Positions 1-7,737 of a stretch of 64,000 nucleotides of DNA are shown one piece after another. The position numbers and the translations under genes were made by a program. Under the pieces are notes generated by a model. The model was not told the DNA's origin and did no database searches. It worked only from the letters and a program-made list of their open reading frames with translations. Every line of letters starts with the position of its first letter. The first letter of the stretch is position 1. The stretch comes from an uncultured Prevotellamassilia sp. (lineage in GTDB: Bacteria; Bacteroidota; Bacteroidia; Bacteroidales; Bacteroidaceae): contig CAKQOG010000004.1 of NCBI GenBank assembly GCA_934255485.1, positions 1 through 64,000 on the forward strand, written 5' to 3'.

Positions 1-2
1 TA

Positions 3-656
3 AGCTTTGCTTTTAGCGAGCATCCAGTGGTCAAGCTAAGTGGAGATGAGCTTACCATATCCGTAGCAGGTAGTAGCCTTGAAGATAAAGAAGAATTAGG
101 AAAATACCGCAAGGTTGTAAATGGTCACATTTTCGTAAACCTCGGTCTTCCTTCTGGCTTGTACTGGGCAACATGCAATGTTGGTGCAGAAACCGAAACC
201 GACTACGGCAACTATTATGCTTGGGGCGAAACAACCACCAAATCAAGCTACACTTCCGATAACTCCACTTGGTGTGGCCGCTTCCACAGTGGTGACCTCA
301 CTCCTTCAGAAGATGTAGCAACTGCCAATTGGGGCAAAGGCACCCGCATGCCTACCTACGATGAAATGGAAGAACTAAAAAATAATTGCACTTGGGAATG
401 GCAAAACAATTACAACAACACCTCTGTAAATGGTTACCTTGTCACAGGCTCTAATAGCCAGAGTGTTTTCTTCCCTGCCGCAGGCTATCGCGGTGGTTCG
501 AGCCACAACTATGCGGGTTCTAACGGCTACTATTGGACGAGTTCGCCTGACTCGAACTACAACTACTCGTACGGCCTCTACTTCTACAGTGGCAGTGTGG
601 ACACGAGAAACTACTACCGTGGCTTCGGTCTGTCTGTTCGTGCTGTTTGCCAGTAG
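3..656 (+). CDS. FISUMP-type surface protein, 5' end outside window
   Basis: The reading frame is open to the left window edge, so the first visible codon (a GTG at 27 is the first possible start) is probably internal. The visible 209-218 residues look like the Fibrobacter succinogenes major paralogous (FISUMP/DUF1566-like) domain: VNLGLPSGLYWATCNVG near residues 37-53, then a W/G/N/Y-rich block and a terminal SVRAVC. Proteins with this domain in Bacteroidota are usually secreted or lipid-anchored and have a C-type-lectin-like fold. The signal peptide would lie outside the window. The last 60 residues are unusually rich in Asn and Tyr coded by AAC and TAC. Function unknown; domain assignment is from memory of the family's sequence pattern. 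Confidence 0.75.
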   Translation, partial: SFAFSEHPVVKLSGDELTISVAGSSLEDKEELGKYRKVVNGHIFVNLGLPSGLYWATCNVGAETETDYGNYYAWGETTTKSSYTSDNSTWCGRFHSGDLTPSEDVATANWGKGTRMPTYDEMEELKNNCTWEWQNNYNNTSVNGYLVTGSNSQSVFFPAAGYRGGSSHNYAGSNGYYWTSSPDSNYNYSYGLYFYSGSVDTRNYYRGFGLSVRAVCQ

Positions 657-906
657 TTCAGAATTTTCGTGCATCTTAGAAGAAAGCACAAAGAACAAAT
701 AAATCTAAAAAGAAAATCCAAAAGTATCGTCCAAAAATATGGCTGGAATAAAAGACATATTAAGTAGGTGTTCAATATTAATTAATTTATGCATTGTTTT
801 TACCAGAAACATAGACAGAAGAAAAAACACCGATGATACCTGTGGTTATGACGGAAATAATGCGCAAAGGACATATCAATAAAAATATCTACTTAATGTT
901 TGAACA

Positions 907-935
907 TTTATGAGGATATTTCAAATCCTCATAAA
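907..935. terminator. Hairpin downstream of FISUMP gene
   Basis: Perfect 11 bp stem (907-917 with 925-935, arm TTTATGAGGAT) with a 7 nt loop. A U-rich stretch follows only weakly. It may end the FISUMP transcript. Confidence 0.45.
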
Positions 936-955
936 TCCATTCTTTGCAAAAACAA

Positions 956-997
956 AACGCAACGGCTCATTTTTCTTGAAAAATGAGCCGTTGCGTT
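956..997. terminator. Perfect 20 bp hairpin, probable bidirectional terminator
   Basis: Arms 956-975 and 978-997 are perfect reverse complements (20 bp) separated by only two bases. The arm begins AACGCAACGGCTCATTTTTC. On the minus strand T-rich sequence follows the stem, which suits termination of a recF readthrough transcript. It could also be a cruciform or a long-stem RNA. Confidence 0.6.
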
Positions 998-1002
998 ATT
1001 TA

Positions 1003-1259
1003 TTGATAATCAATGCTTTTTAATTTCGATTACATGGTGTACTATTACAAGAATACGTATTCTTATGGGCTAAGAAAGCCTTTATAAGCGCATAAGGATA
1101 CGTGTTATAAACGTACAAGGATGCGTATTCTTGCATCATAAGAACACGCTTGATGCCTTTTTTCGTTCGTTTTTAATATGATAAAGCATACACATGTACA
1201 CTATTACAGTACAGATTTTATTCTATTTTAAAAGTTTAAAATGTCAATAAATGTTCACA
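1003..1259. repeat. Composite palindrome-array element, copy 1
   Basis: Contains TTGATAATCAA at 1003-1013; five 16 bp units starting at 1049, 1072, 1094, 1117 and 1140 (steps 23, 22, 23, 23), of which 1049 (AAGAATACGTATTCTT) is a perfect palindrome and 1117 (AAGGATGCGTATTCTT) is nearly so, while the others are decayed; ACGTGTTATAA at 1100-1110, 17 bp before unit 4; and the 19 bp box ATGTCAATAAATGTTCACA at 1241-1259, 85 bp after the last unit. The same parts recur at 28037-28303 and 49911-50199. Confidence 0.8.
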
Positions 1260-1442
1260 AATTAATTAGATTTTTGAAATTCATATTAACGCAGAATATG
1301 AAAATATAAATTAATTTTTAACACCTACTTAGCAATAGAAAATCAACGAGAAAGTGTTGAAGATTTGCATAAGATGAACATGTTTAAGGAGGGCAGTTTT
1401 TTTGCGATGCTACGAAGTGAGTACATGGCTATGTCATCGGTT

Positions 1443-2549
1443 TTATAAGCACAAAACTTCACCATTCACAACTGAAAATAGTTTATAATCACGCATTGTA
1501 AGAGCTAATATATTATCAAGATGTTCTCGATGAGTATCGGTTATAAAAATTTGTCCAAAATCTTCGCTACTCACATAGTCTATGATACGTGCAACTCGAT
1601 TTGCATCTAATTTGTCGAAAATATCGTCGAGGAGCAACAAGGGTACGCGATGCTCTCCCTTACCCTTTAAAAACATAAATTGGGCCAATTTCATAGCTAT
1701 AAAAAAGGTCTTTTGCTGCCCTTGAGAAGCCTCTCGCTTAACTGCAAAACCATTGAGCAGTAGTTCTAAATCATCCTTATGTGTGCCATGTAAGGTATAA
1801 CCAACTATCCTTTCTTTTGCCCTAAACGAAGCCAATTGTGGCAATAATTCGCCACGCTCACCATGACTTCTGTATACAATAGAAGCCTGCTCGTCTGCCT
1901 CATTACCCGACAAACGAGCATATAAGTTTGTAAATATGGGCAAGAACTCATTTATGAATTGTTTGCGTGCTTCGTATATAATTTGTCCAGATACAGAAAG
2001 CATTTCCTCTAAAACATCCATCACTGCAGCATCGGGTTCATTGTCTTGTTTGAGCAGAGCATTGCGTTGTTTCAAGGCATTATCATATTTAATAATAGCC
2101 TCAAGATAAGAAGTGCTATATTGCATAATAACCGTATCCATAAAACGTCTACGCTCTTCGCTACCTCCCAAAATTAACGCCGAATCTGCAGGGGCAATCA
2201 TAACCAATGGAATTTTACCAACATGCTCTGATATGCGTTTTAAATCCTTGCCATCTACCTTGATACGCTTTCTCACGCCTCGTTTCATTGCACAATTTAC
2301 ATGATGTTTCATGCCTGTTTCGAGTTCGTAATCACCCTCAAGCATAAAAAAATCTGAATCATGATTAAGATTGGTTGCATCTTGTGCACTTGCAAAGCCA
2401 CGACAAAACGATAAATAATAAATGGCATCCAATACATTCGACTTGCCCATACCATTTGCCCCAACCAAGCAATTTACATTTGGAGAAAAGTCTATATTAA
2501 CAGTCAGCAAATTACGATAATTTGTAGCAGAAAAATGTTTCAGTATCAT
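1443..2549 (-). CDS. recF: DNA replication and repair protein RecF
   Basis: A 368-residue SMC/Rad50-like ATPase that helps load RecA at gapped DNA and stalled forks in the RecFOR pathway. The Walker A motif GANGMGKSN is at residues 30-38, the ABC-type signature region SQGQQKTF starts near 275, and the Walker B LLLLDDIFDKLD is at about 304-315, followed by the D-loop. Length is normal for RecF. It is transcribed away from the TPR/ribH genes, with a TAACTTTG-type promoter at about 2589. It ends facing the FISUMP gene across the repeat-bearing gap. Identification is firm. Confidence 0.97.
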   Translation of the reverse strand: MILKHFSATNYRNLLTVNIDFSPNVNCLVGANGMGKSNVLDAIYYLSFCRGFASAQDATNLNHDSDFFMLEGDYELETGMKHHVNCAMKRGVRKRIKVDGKDLKRISEHVGKIPLVMIAPADSALILGGSEERRRFMDTVIMQYSTSYLEAIIKYDNALKQRNALLKQDNEPDAAVMDVLEEMLSVSGQIIYEARKQFINEFLPIFTNLYARLSGNEADEQASIVYRSHGERGELLPQLASFRAKERIVGYTLHGTHKDDLELLLNGFAVKREASQGQQKTFFIAMKLAQFMFLKGKGEHRVPLLLLDDIFDKLDANRVARIIDYVSSEDFGQIFITDTHREHLDNILALTMRDYKLFSVVNGEVLCL

Positions 2550-2588
2550 CTATTGTATAAAACTTTAAAACAGTTTAATTTATTCATA

Positions 2589-2619
2589 CAAAGTTACATT
2601 TTCCACTAAGTAATGACAA
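2589..2619 (-). promoter_or_regulatory. Bacteroidota-type promoter of recF
   Basis: On the minus strand TAACTTTG (2589-2596) fits the -7 consensus TAnnTTTG, with TTG (2617-2619) about 20 bp upstream as a partial -33 box. It is 40 bp from the recF start. Confidence 0.5.
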
Positions 2620-2690
2620 CGATAAAACACTAAATATCAGCTAAGTGCAAAAAAAACAAGTGTTTACTTTTTTACATGCACTGAAAATTG

Positions 2691-2698
2691 TAAATTTG
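2691..2698 (+). promoter_or_regulatory. -7 promoter box for the TPR gene
   Basis: TAAATTTG fits the -7 consensus TAnnTTTG. A T-rich stretch with TTTAC lies about 17-24 bp upstream, but there is no exact -33 TTTG. It sits about 95 bp before the chosen start. Confidence 0.4.
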
Positions 2699-2791
2699 CG
2701 CTGATTTTTGCGATGCTAACAATTGCAACTAAATCCAACAACAAACGGCATAAGCCTTAATCCTAAAAAGAAAAAAGATACAAAAAATATT

Positions 2792-3499
2792 ATGAGTAAC
2801 GAAAAAAACATGCAAGCACTCGATGTAAATGAAACTTTAGCAAAGTCTGAAGCATTCTTCATCAAGTACAAAAAACAAATCATCACTGCCATCGTAGCTG
2901 TAGTAGTTATTGTAGGCGGCACATTCGCTTACATTTATGGTTATTCTAAGCCTCGCGAGGAAAAAGCGCAAGAGTGCTTAGGTATTGTAATGCAAAAATA
3001 TGTAATGGCACAAGATTTTGAGCACGCTCTCAAAGGCGAAGGAAAAACGCTTGGCTTGGCCAAAATTGCAGACAAATATAGCTCTACCGATGCAGGCAAT
3101 ATAGCTAAATATGAAGCTGGTGTTTGCAGCTATCAACTCGGCAAAACAAAAGATGCAATTAAGTACCTCGAGTCTTATAGCACACAAGGTGATGCAACAG
3201 TTTCGGCTCAAGCACTCTCTGTTCTTGCAAATGCTTATGCAAGTGATAAGCAATTGGATAAGGCTGTAGAAACTTTTAAGAAAGCCGCTGACGCTACTGA
3301 CGTACCTGCATTGTGTTCACAAGCTTTGTTTGATGCTGCTGTTATTTTAGAAAGTCAAAACAAGAAGGACGATGCATTGAAGCTCTATCAAGACATCAAG
3401 GCTAAATATCCTTCGGCTCCACTCTGCATACGCCAACAACAAAATGGTGTTGTGCTTGATGCTATCATCGATAAATACATCGAACGCCTTTCAAAATAA
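2792..3499 (+). CDS. Membrane-anchored tetratricopeptide repeat protein
   Basis: A 235-residue protein with a short cytoplasmic N-terminus, one membrane helix at about residues 29-50 (IITAIVAVVVIVGGTFAYIYGY), and a soluble part made of TPR-like helix pairs (for example AIKYLESYSTQGDATVSAQALSVLANAYA-type segments). The layout resembles YfgM-type ancillary envelope chaperones and BamD-like TPR proteins, but the exact role is unknown. The start at 2792 (MSNEKN) is preferred over an in-frame ATG at 2723, which would add an implausible polar leader and sit close to the promoter. It is followed 180 bp later by ribH, a neighbour pairing common in Bacteroidales. Confidence 0.85.
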   Translation: MSNEKNMQALDVNETLAKSEAFFIKYKKQIITAIVAVVVIVGGTFAYIYGYSKPREEKAQECLGIVMQKYVMAQDFEHALKGEGKTLGLAKIADKYSSTDAGNIAKYEAGVCSYQLGKTKDAIKYLESYSTQGDATVSAQALSVLANAYASDKQLDKAVETFKKAADATDVPALCSQALFDAAVILESQNKKDDALKLYQDIKAKYPSAPLCIRQQQNGVVLDAIIDKYIERLSK

Positions 3500-3569
3500 A
3501 ATGGCTGTGTTTGTGTTATACATAATAATATTATTGTTAAAACACATACCTACTAATATAAAATTATGT

Positions 3570-3651
3570 ATTGGCTACATTTGTTATGTAAGAACATCGT
3601 TCCCTTTAAAGAAAGGGGTATGTACTACGCTGAAAAACAAATGTAGCCAAT
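3570..3651 (+). other. Long inverted repeat between TPR gene and ribH
   Basis: Arms 3570-3585 and 3636-3651 (ATTGGCTACATTTGTT and its complement) pair perfectly over 16 bp. Inside is a small hairpin CCCTTT-AAAG-AAAGGG at 3602-3617. A/T-rich sequence follows, ending 28 bp before the ribH start. It may be a terminator/attenuator or an RNA leader of ribH. No conserved FMN riboswitch core is recognisable. Confidence 0.5.
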
Positions 3652-3679
3652 ATTATTTTACAACCTCAAATTAATCATC

Positions 3680-4174
3680 ATGTCGTCTTCAAATTTTTCA
3701 TATACAGCAGACCAAGTTACCCCTATTCCTGATGCAAGCGAAATGCGCTTTGGAATTATTGTAACTGAATGGAACAACCATATTACCGACAAACTGCTTA
3801 ATGGAGCTATAAGCGAACTCACAAAGCACGGGGTTACTGAAAATAACATCACTGTAAAGCGTGTACCTGGTAGTTTTGAACTTATATACGCAGCTTCGCA
3901 ACTTGCCAAATTTGGACACGTAAATAGCATAATCATTATTGGTTGCGTCATACGTGGCGATACTCCTCACTTTGATTATATATGCCAAGGCGTTACGCAA
4001 GGCGTTGCTGAACTAAATGCAAAAGGCGATATCCCTATCATTTTTGGACTCCTAACAGTTAATAATCACGAACAAGCCGAAGAACGTTCGGGTGGAAGAT
4101 TAGGCAACAAAGGCGAAGAATTTGCTGTTACAGCCATCAAAATGGTTGACTATGCGTGGAGCCTCCAGCGATAA
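3680..4174 (+). CDS. ribH: 6,7-dimethyl-8-ribityllumazine synthase
   Basis: A 164-residue penultimate enzyme of riboflavin synthesis. It condenses 5-amino-6-ribitylaminouracil with 3,4-dihydroxy-2-butanone 4-phosphate and usually assembles as an icosahedral 60-mer or pentamers in the cytoplasm. Substrate motifs are PGSFEL (residues 63-68) and GDTPHFDY (93-100) with the general acid/base His97. The conserved C-terminal RxGNKG is at about 140-145. Length matches the family. The other rib genes are not in the window, so riboflavin genes are dispersed here. Confidence 0.97.
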   Translation: MSSSNFSYTADQVTPIPDASEMRFGIIVTEWNNHITDKLLNGAISELTKHGVTENNITVKRVPGSFELIYAASQLAKFGHVNSIIIIGCVIRGDTPHFDYICQGVTQGVAELNAKGDIPIIFGLLTVNNHEQAEERSGGRLGNKGEEFAVTAIKMVDYAWSLQR

Positions 4175-4298
4175 GCATATTTATTTCTAATACACCATAA
4201 TCATCTGATTATCAAAGATATTTGAATATTTATATTTGTAATACACAAGGAATTTATTCAATTAAATAAAATATTTTTCAAAAAAATAGTCTAAATAC

Positions 4299-4329
4299 TT
4301 GGTTATTTCAATTATTGTCTGTATCTTTG
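4299..4329 (+). promoter_or_regulatory. Promoter of tRNA-Tyr
   Basis: TTGG (4299-4302), 19 bp, then TATCTTTG (4322-4329), ending 20 bp before the tRNA. This closely fits the Bacteroidota TTTG-N19-TAnnTTTG consensus. Confidence 0.7.
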
Positions 4330-4349
4330 CATCGCAATTCAGAAATAAA

Positions 4350-4432
4350 GGGCAAATACCAGAGTGGCCAAATGGGGCAGACTGTAAATCTGCTGGCTTA
4401 CGCCTTCGGTGGTTCGAATCCATCTTTGCCCA
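4350..4432 (+). tRNA. tRNA-Tyr (GTA)
   Basis: Acceptor stem GGGCAAA (4350-4356) pairs with TTTGCCC (4425-4431). The anticodon loop reads CTGTAAATC with anticodon GTA. There is a long variable arm, as expected for tRNA-Tyr, and a T-arm GGTTCGAATCC. The discriminator is A at 4432. CCA is not encoded (the sequence continues CG). Confidence 0.96.
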
Positions 4433-4434
4433 CG

Positions 4435-4479
4435 CAATGGCGCAGCTTTCGCAATGAAAGTTGCGCCATTGAATTTTTT
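4435..4479 (+). terminator. Rho-independent terminator of tRNA-Tyr
   Basis: A 16 bp stem (4435-4450 with 4456-4471, one G-U pair) with a 5 nt loop is followed by AATTTTTT. It begins 3 bp after the tRNA. Confidence 0.85.
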
Positions 4480-4556
4480 ATCGACATAAATTACATTACA
4501 CCTATACAGCTATGGATTTATTCCTTAGCATGCACCCTAAACTTGAGAGAATGCTA

Positions 4557-6995
4557 ATGAATTATATAAATGTACAGCAACGTTATTCAGCCTTAAACCT
4601 TATCTTTTTTCGAGGTTTAGCATTTATCTTTCTTTTTGCAACCTTCTCTGTAGGAATTAAGGCACAAAGACGTACACGAATATTCGGAACCATCAAAGAT
4701 AACAATGGTAGCCCCATCGAACTTGCTACAGTTAGAGCCTTGGGACAAACAGCTTTAACAGTTAGCAATCTCAAAGGCGAATATACTCTTTGGTGTAACT
4801 CTACTGATAGCTTGCGCATCATGTATTCAATGATTGGTTACGAAACACGCAAACGATTGCTACTATCACCTGCAGACTCTGTTCACTTAGATATTATTCT
4901 CCCTACATACAACCCTAATAGTACACTTGGAACAGCTGTCGTTACAGGACAAGGAAGACAAACAACTACAACTCAACGCATAGCAAAAACGGATACAAAA
5001 CTTGCCCCCTCAACCACGGGCAACGGGGTGGAAGAAATTATAGCCACACAAGCGGGGGTATCAACTCATAACGAACTTTCTTCACAATACAATGTACGTG
5101 GTGGCTCATTCGATGAGAATTGCGTTTATATTAATGGCATTGAAGTATACAGACCAATGCTCGTACGCTCTGGACAGCAAGAAGGTTTGTCTATTATAAA
5201 CCCCGACATGGTAGAAAGTATTGGTTTCTCATCAGGTGGATTTGAAGCACGCTATGGAGACAAAATGTCGTCTGTTCTCGACATTACATATAAACGTCCT
5301 GAAGCTTTCGAAGCTTCGCTCCAGGCATCCATGCTTGGAGGCGGTGCATACATCGGTTGGGGCAACAAAAAGGTAAGCCTAATGTCGTCTGTTAGATATA
5401 AAACTACACGATATCTGTTGGGCTCAACCGATACGAATGGTGAATATAAGCCTAACTTTCTTGACTTCCAAACATTTCTATCATGGCATCCTAATGTGCG
5501 TTGGACACTTGATGTTCTTGCCAACATCTCTGATAATCATTATAATTTCATGCCTCATGACAGAGAGACAAAATTTGGAACAATGAGTGATGCTAAGACA
5601 TTCAAGATTTATTTTGATGGTAAAGAAAAAGATTTCTTTAAGACCTTGTTCGGTGCAGCCACACTTACAAGACATTTTAATCCTAACACCTATCTTGCAT
5701 TACAATTTTCAACATACGGAACTCAAGAGCATGAAACATACGATATTCAAGGCCAATATTGGCTTAATGAAGCTACTCTACAAGATAACTTAGGAGTCGG
5801 TACCTACTTAGAACATGCACGCAACAGATTGCGTGCACGCGTAATGAACACAGGTATACGCTTCCGAACAAAATTCACTGGCCACACATTGCAAGCAGGT
5901 TTTAACTGGACACGTGAAACGATACATGATAACTCTCGAGAATGGGAAATGCGTGATTCCATGGGTTATTCCCTACCCTACGACGAAGACGCTCTAAGAC
6001 TTATCTATAGTTTGCGTTCAAAAGCAGATATTAATAGTTCACGTTATGCCTTTTTTACACAAGATACATGGCGAATAAAAGGTAAAGCAGGACTATTTAA
6101 CCTTACTTATGGATTACGTCTAAGTTATTGGGATTGGAATAAAGAAACCTTAGTTTCACCAAGAATTTCTGTGGGATTTTTGCCTACAAACTCTGATCAT
6201 TGGACGTTTCGTTTTGCAACAGGCTTCTACTATCAAGCACCTTTCTACAAGGAATTGAAAGATACGACTCTGACCAATGGTTTAGCTACAGTACAACTCA
6301 ATCACAACATCAAATCGCAACGTTCTATTCACTTTGTTATTGGGACCGACTATACATTTAAAATGGCTGATAGGCCATTCAAGTTTACAGCCGAGGCTTA
6401 TTATAAAGCTCTATCACGACTCATACCCTATACTATAGATAATGTAAGAGTAGTTTATTATGGCCGAAACGAATCAAACGGATATGCAACTGGTATTGAC
6501 TTTAAACTTTATGGAGAGTTTGTGCCTGGTACGGACTCATGGCTCACATTCTCACTAATGCGGACAAAAGAAAAGATTGATGGACTTTGGATACCACGTC
6601 CAACAGACCAGCGGTATAACGTTTCGCTCTATTTTACAGATTACTTTCCTGGAACGACACGATGGAGTTTTACTTTGAAAGCAGCCTTTGCTGATGGACT
6701 TCCATTTGGTCCTCCTCGAAGTGAGAAATCTAAACAAACCTTGCGTGCACCAGCATACAAACGTGTTGACATCGGTATGAGCTATCGCCTGCTCAATAAT
6801 GAAGATCATCATCGTGAACATGGTTTTGCGCATATATTTAAAAATATATGGTTAGGCATAGATTGCTTTAATCTGTTAGGTATTGACAATGTTAACTCCT
6901 ACTATTGGATAACAGATATCACAAACACGCAATACGCAGTGCCCAATTATCTAACTGGACGGCAACTCAATGTTCGCCTTTCATTCGACTTTTAA
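4557..6995 (+). CDS. TonB-dependent outer-membrane receptor
   Basis: About 812 residues from ATG 4557. In-frame ATGs at 4512, 4533 and 4551 are alternatives; 4557 leaves the most compact signal peptide, ending near GIKAQ. After the signal comes a carboxypeptidase-regulatory-like beta domain (IFGTIKDNNGSPIELATVRA), a plug domain (VNVRGG-type segment QYNVRGGSFDENCVYINGIEV) and a 22-stranded barrel region ending in F-x-F, as usual for outer-membrane insertion. It probably imports a siderophore, vitamin or other large ligand with TonB energy. No SusD partner follows, so it is not a typical polysaccharide utilisation pair. Substrate cannot be read from the sequence. Confidence 0.9.
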   Translation: MNYINVQQRYSALNLIFFRGLAFIFLFATFSVGIKAQRRTRIFGTIKDNNGSPIELATVRALGQTALTVSNLKGEYTLWCNSTDSLRIMYSMIGYETRKRLLLSPADSVHLDIILPTYNPNSTLGTAVVTGQGRQTTTTQRIAKTDTKLAPSTTGNGVEEIIATQAGVSTHNELSSQYNVRGGSFDENCVYINGIEVYRPMLVRSGQQEGLSIINPDMVESIGFSSGGFEARYGDKMSSVLDITYKRPEAFEASLQASMLGGGAYIGWGNKKVSLMSSVRYKTTRYLLGSTDTNGEYKPNFLDFQTFLSWHPNVRWTLDVLANISDNHYNFMPHDRETKFGTMSDAKTFKIYFDGKEKDFFKTLFGAATLTRHFNPNTYLALQFSTYGTQEHETYDIQGQYWLNEATLQDNLGVGTYLEHARNRLRARVMNTGIRFRTKFTGHTLQAGFNWTRETIHDNSREWEMRDSMGYSLPYDEDALRLIYSLRSKADINSSRYAFFTQDTWRIKGKAGLFNLTYGLRLSYWDWNKETLVSPRISVGFLPTNSDHWTFRFATGFYYQAPFYKELKDTTLTNGLATVQLNHNIKSQRSIHFVIGTDYTFKMADRPFKFTAEAYYKALSRLIPYTIDNVRVVYYGRNESNGYATGIDFKLYGEFVPGTDSWLTFSLMRTKEKIDGLWIPRPTDQRYNVSLYFTDYFPGTTRWSFTLKAAFADGLPFGPPRSEKSKQTLRAPAYKRVDIGMSYRLLNNEDHHREHGFAHIFKNIWLGIDCFNLLGIDNVNSYYWITDITNTQYAVPNYLTGRQLNVRLSFDF

Positions 6996-7038
6996 ATAAG
7001 TCATTCTATTCTATAACTTAATATTGAATTTTTATATT

Positions 7039-7653
7039 ATGCAAATACAAAGTGCAGAATTTCTAATAAGCAACAGCAGAGCTGATATGTGTCCTGAAAG
7101 CAATAAGCCAGAATACGCTTTTATAGGTCGGAGCAATGTGGGTAAGAGTAGTCTTATAAACATGCTCACAGGACGCAAAGCACTTGCTATGACCTCATCT
7201 ACTCCAGGAAAGACAATGCTCATAAATCATTTTGTCATCAACAACGAGTGGCACTTAGTAGACCTACCTGGATATGGCTATGCTAAACGTGGACGTAAAG
7301 AAGTTGAGAAATTACAGAAGCTCATTAGTTATTATGTTTTACAACGCAAAGAGCTTACTTGCCTATTTGTACTAATTGACTCACGACTTGAACCTCAAAA
7401 AATAGATTTGGATTTCATTCGTTTCTTAGGCGAAAATGGTGTGCCTTTTGGAATAGTCTTCACCAAAGCAGACAAGCCTAAAAGAAACGAATTAAAGCGC
7501 AATGTAGATAAATTCTTAAACACACTTCGCGAAGAATGGGAAGACCTTCCTCCACATTTTGTTACAAGTAGCGAAACAGGATTAGGAAGAGAGGATTTCC
7601 TTGATTATATTGATAGCATCAATAAGGAAATTTTCTCACAGGACCAAGGTTAA
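7039..7653 (+). CDS. engB: Ribosome biogenesis GTP-binding protein EngB (YsxC/YihA)
   Basis: A 204-residue small GTPase needed for late assembly of the 50S subunit. G1 GRSNVGKSSL is at residues 30-39, G2 region has the TSSTPGKT sequence, G3 is DLPGYGYA, and G4 is TKAD. The family hallmark is the GYGYA after the G3 Asp-Leu-Pro-Gly. ATG 7039 is preferred over a TTG at 7024 because it places MQIQSAEF at the N-terminus, as usual. It lies 43 bp after the TonB receptor and 84 bp before the kinase gene. Confidence 0.95.
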   Translation: MQIQSAEFLISNSRADMCPESNKPEYAFIGRSNVGKSSLINMLTGRKALAMTSSTPGKTMLINHFVINNEWHLVDLPGYGYAKRGRKEVEKLQKLISYYVLQRKELTCLFVLIDSRLEPQKIDLDFIRFLGENGVPFGIVFTKADKPKRNELKRNVDKFLNTLREEWEDLPPHFVTSSETGLGREDFLDYIDSINKEIFSQDQG

Positions 7654-7737
7654 TAAAGAACCACGAAAACAAAATGCATTAATATTTTGTAATAGCTTTT
7701 GCATAAAATCCATAGCTCATCTTCATAGTGCATAAAT

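Larger units (their letters stand above)
657..1442. other. 786 bp gene-free region between convergent genes
   Basis: No credible gene is seen here. The region lies between the 3' ends of the FISUMP gene (plus) and recF (minus). It holds two tandem hairpins (907-935 and 956-997), a 12 bp inverted repeat (761-772 with 1320-1331) and the first copy of the composite palindrome-array element (1003-1259). Confidence 0.8.

Noticed and set aside
375..698. Minus-strand frame of about 107 codons opposite the FISUMP gene, and a plus-strand frame at 430-702
   Set aside because: Both are Arg/Thr/Val-rich shadows of the Asn/Tyr-rich coding strand, with no domain or promoter.
1049..1155. ParB parS sites as an explanation of the palindromes
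   Set aside because: The consensus AAGGATACGTATCCTT differs from the canonical parS TGTTTCACGTGAAACA, and no parAB genes are nearby. A different chromosome-organising protein is not excluded.
3500..3679. FMN riboswitch in front of ribH
   Set aside because: The conserved RFN core (AGGGGC, GAAATTCCC-type segments) is not present; only an inverted repeat is seen.
4350..4480. Integrative element at tRNA-Tyr
   Set aside because: No integrase, no repeated 3' tRNA fragment, and the tRNA is followed by its own terminator and ordinary chromosomal genes.
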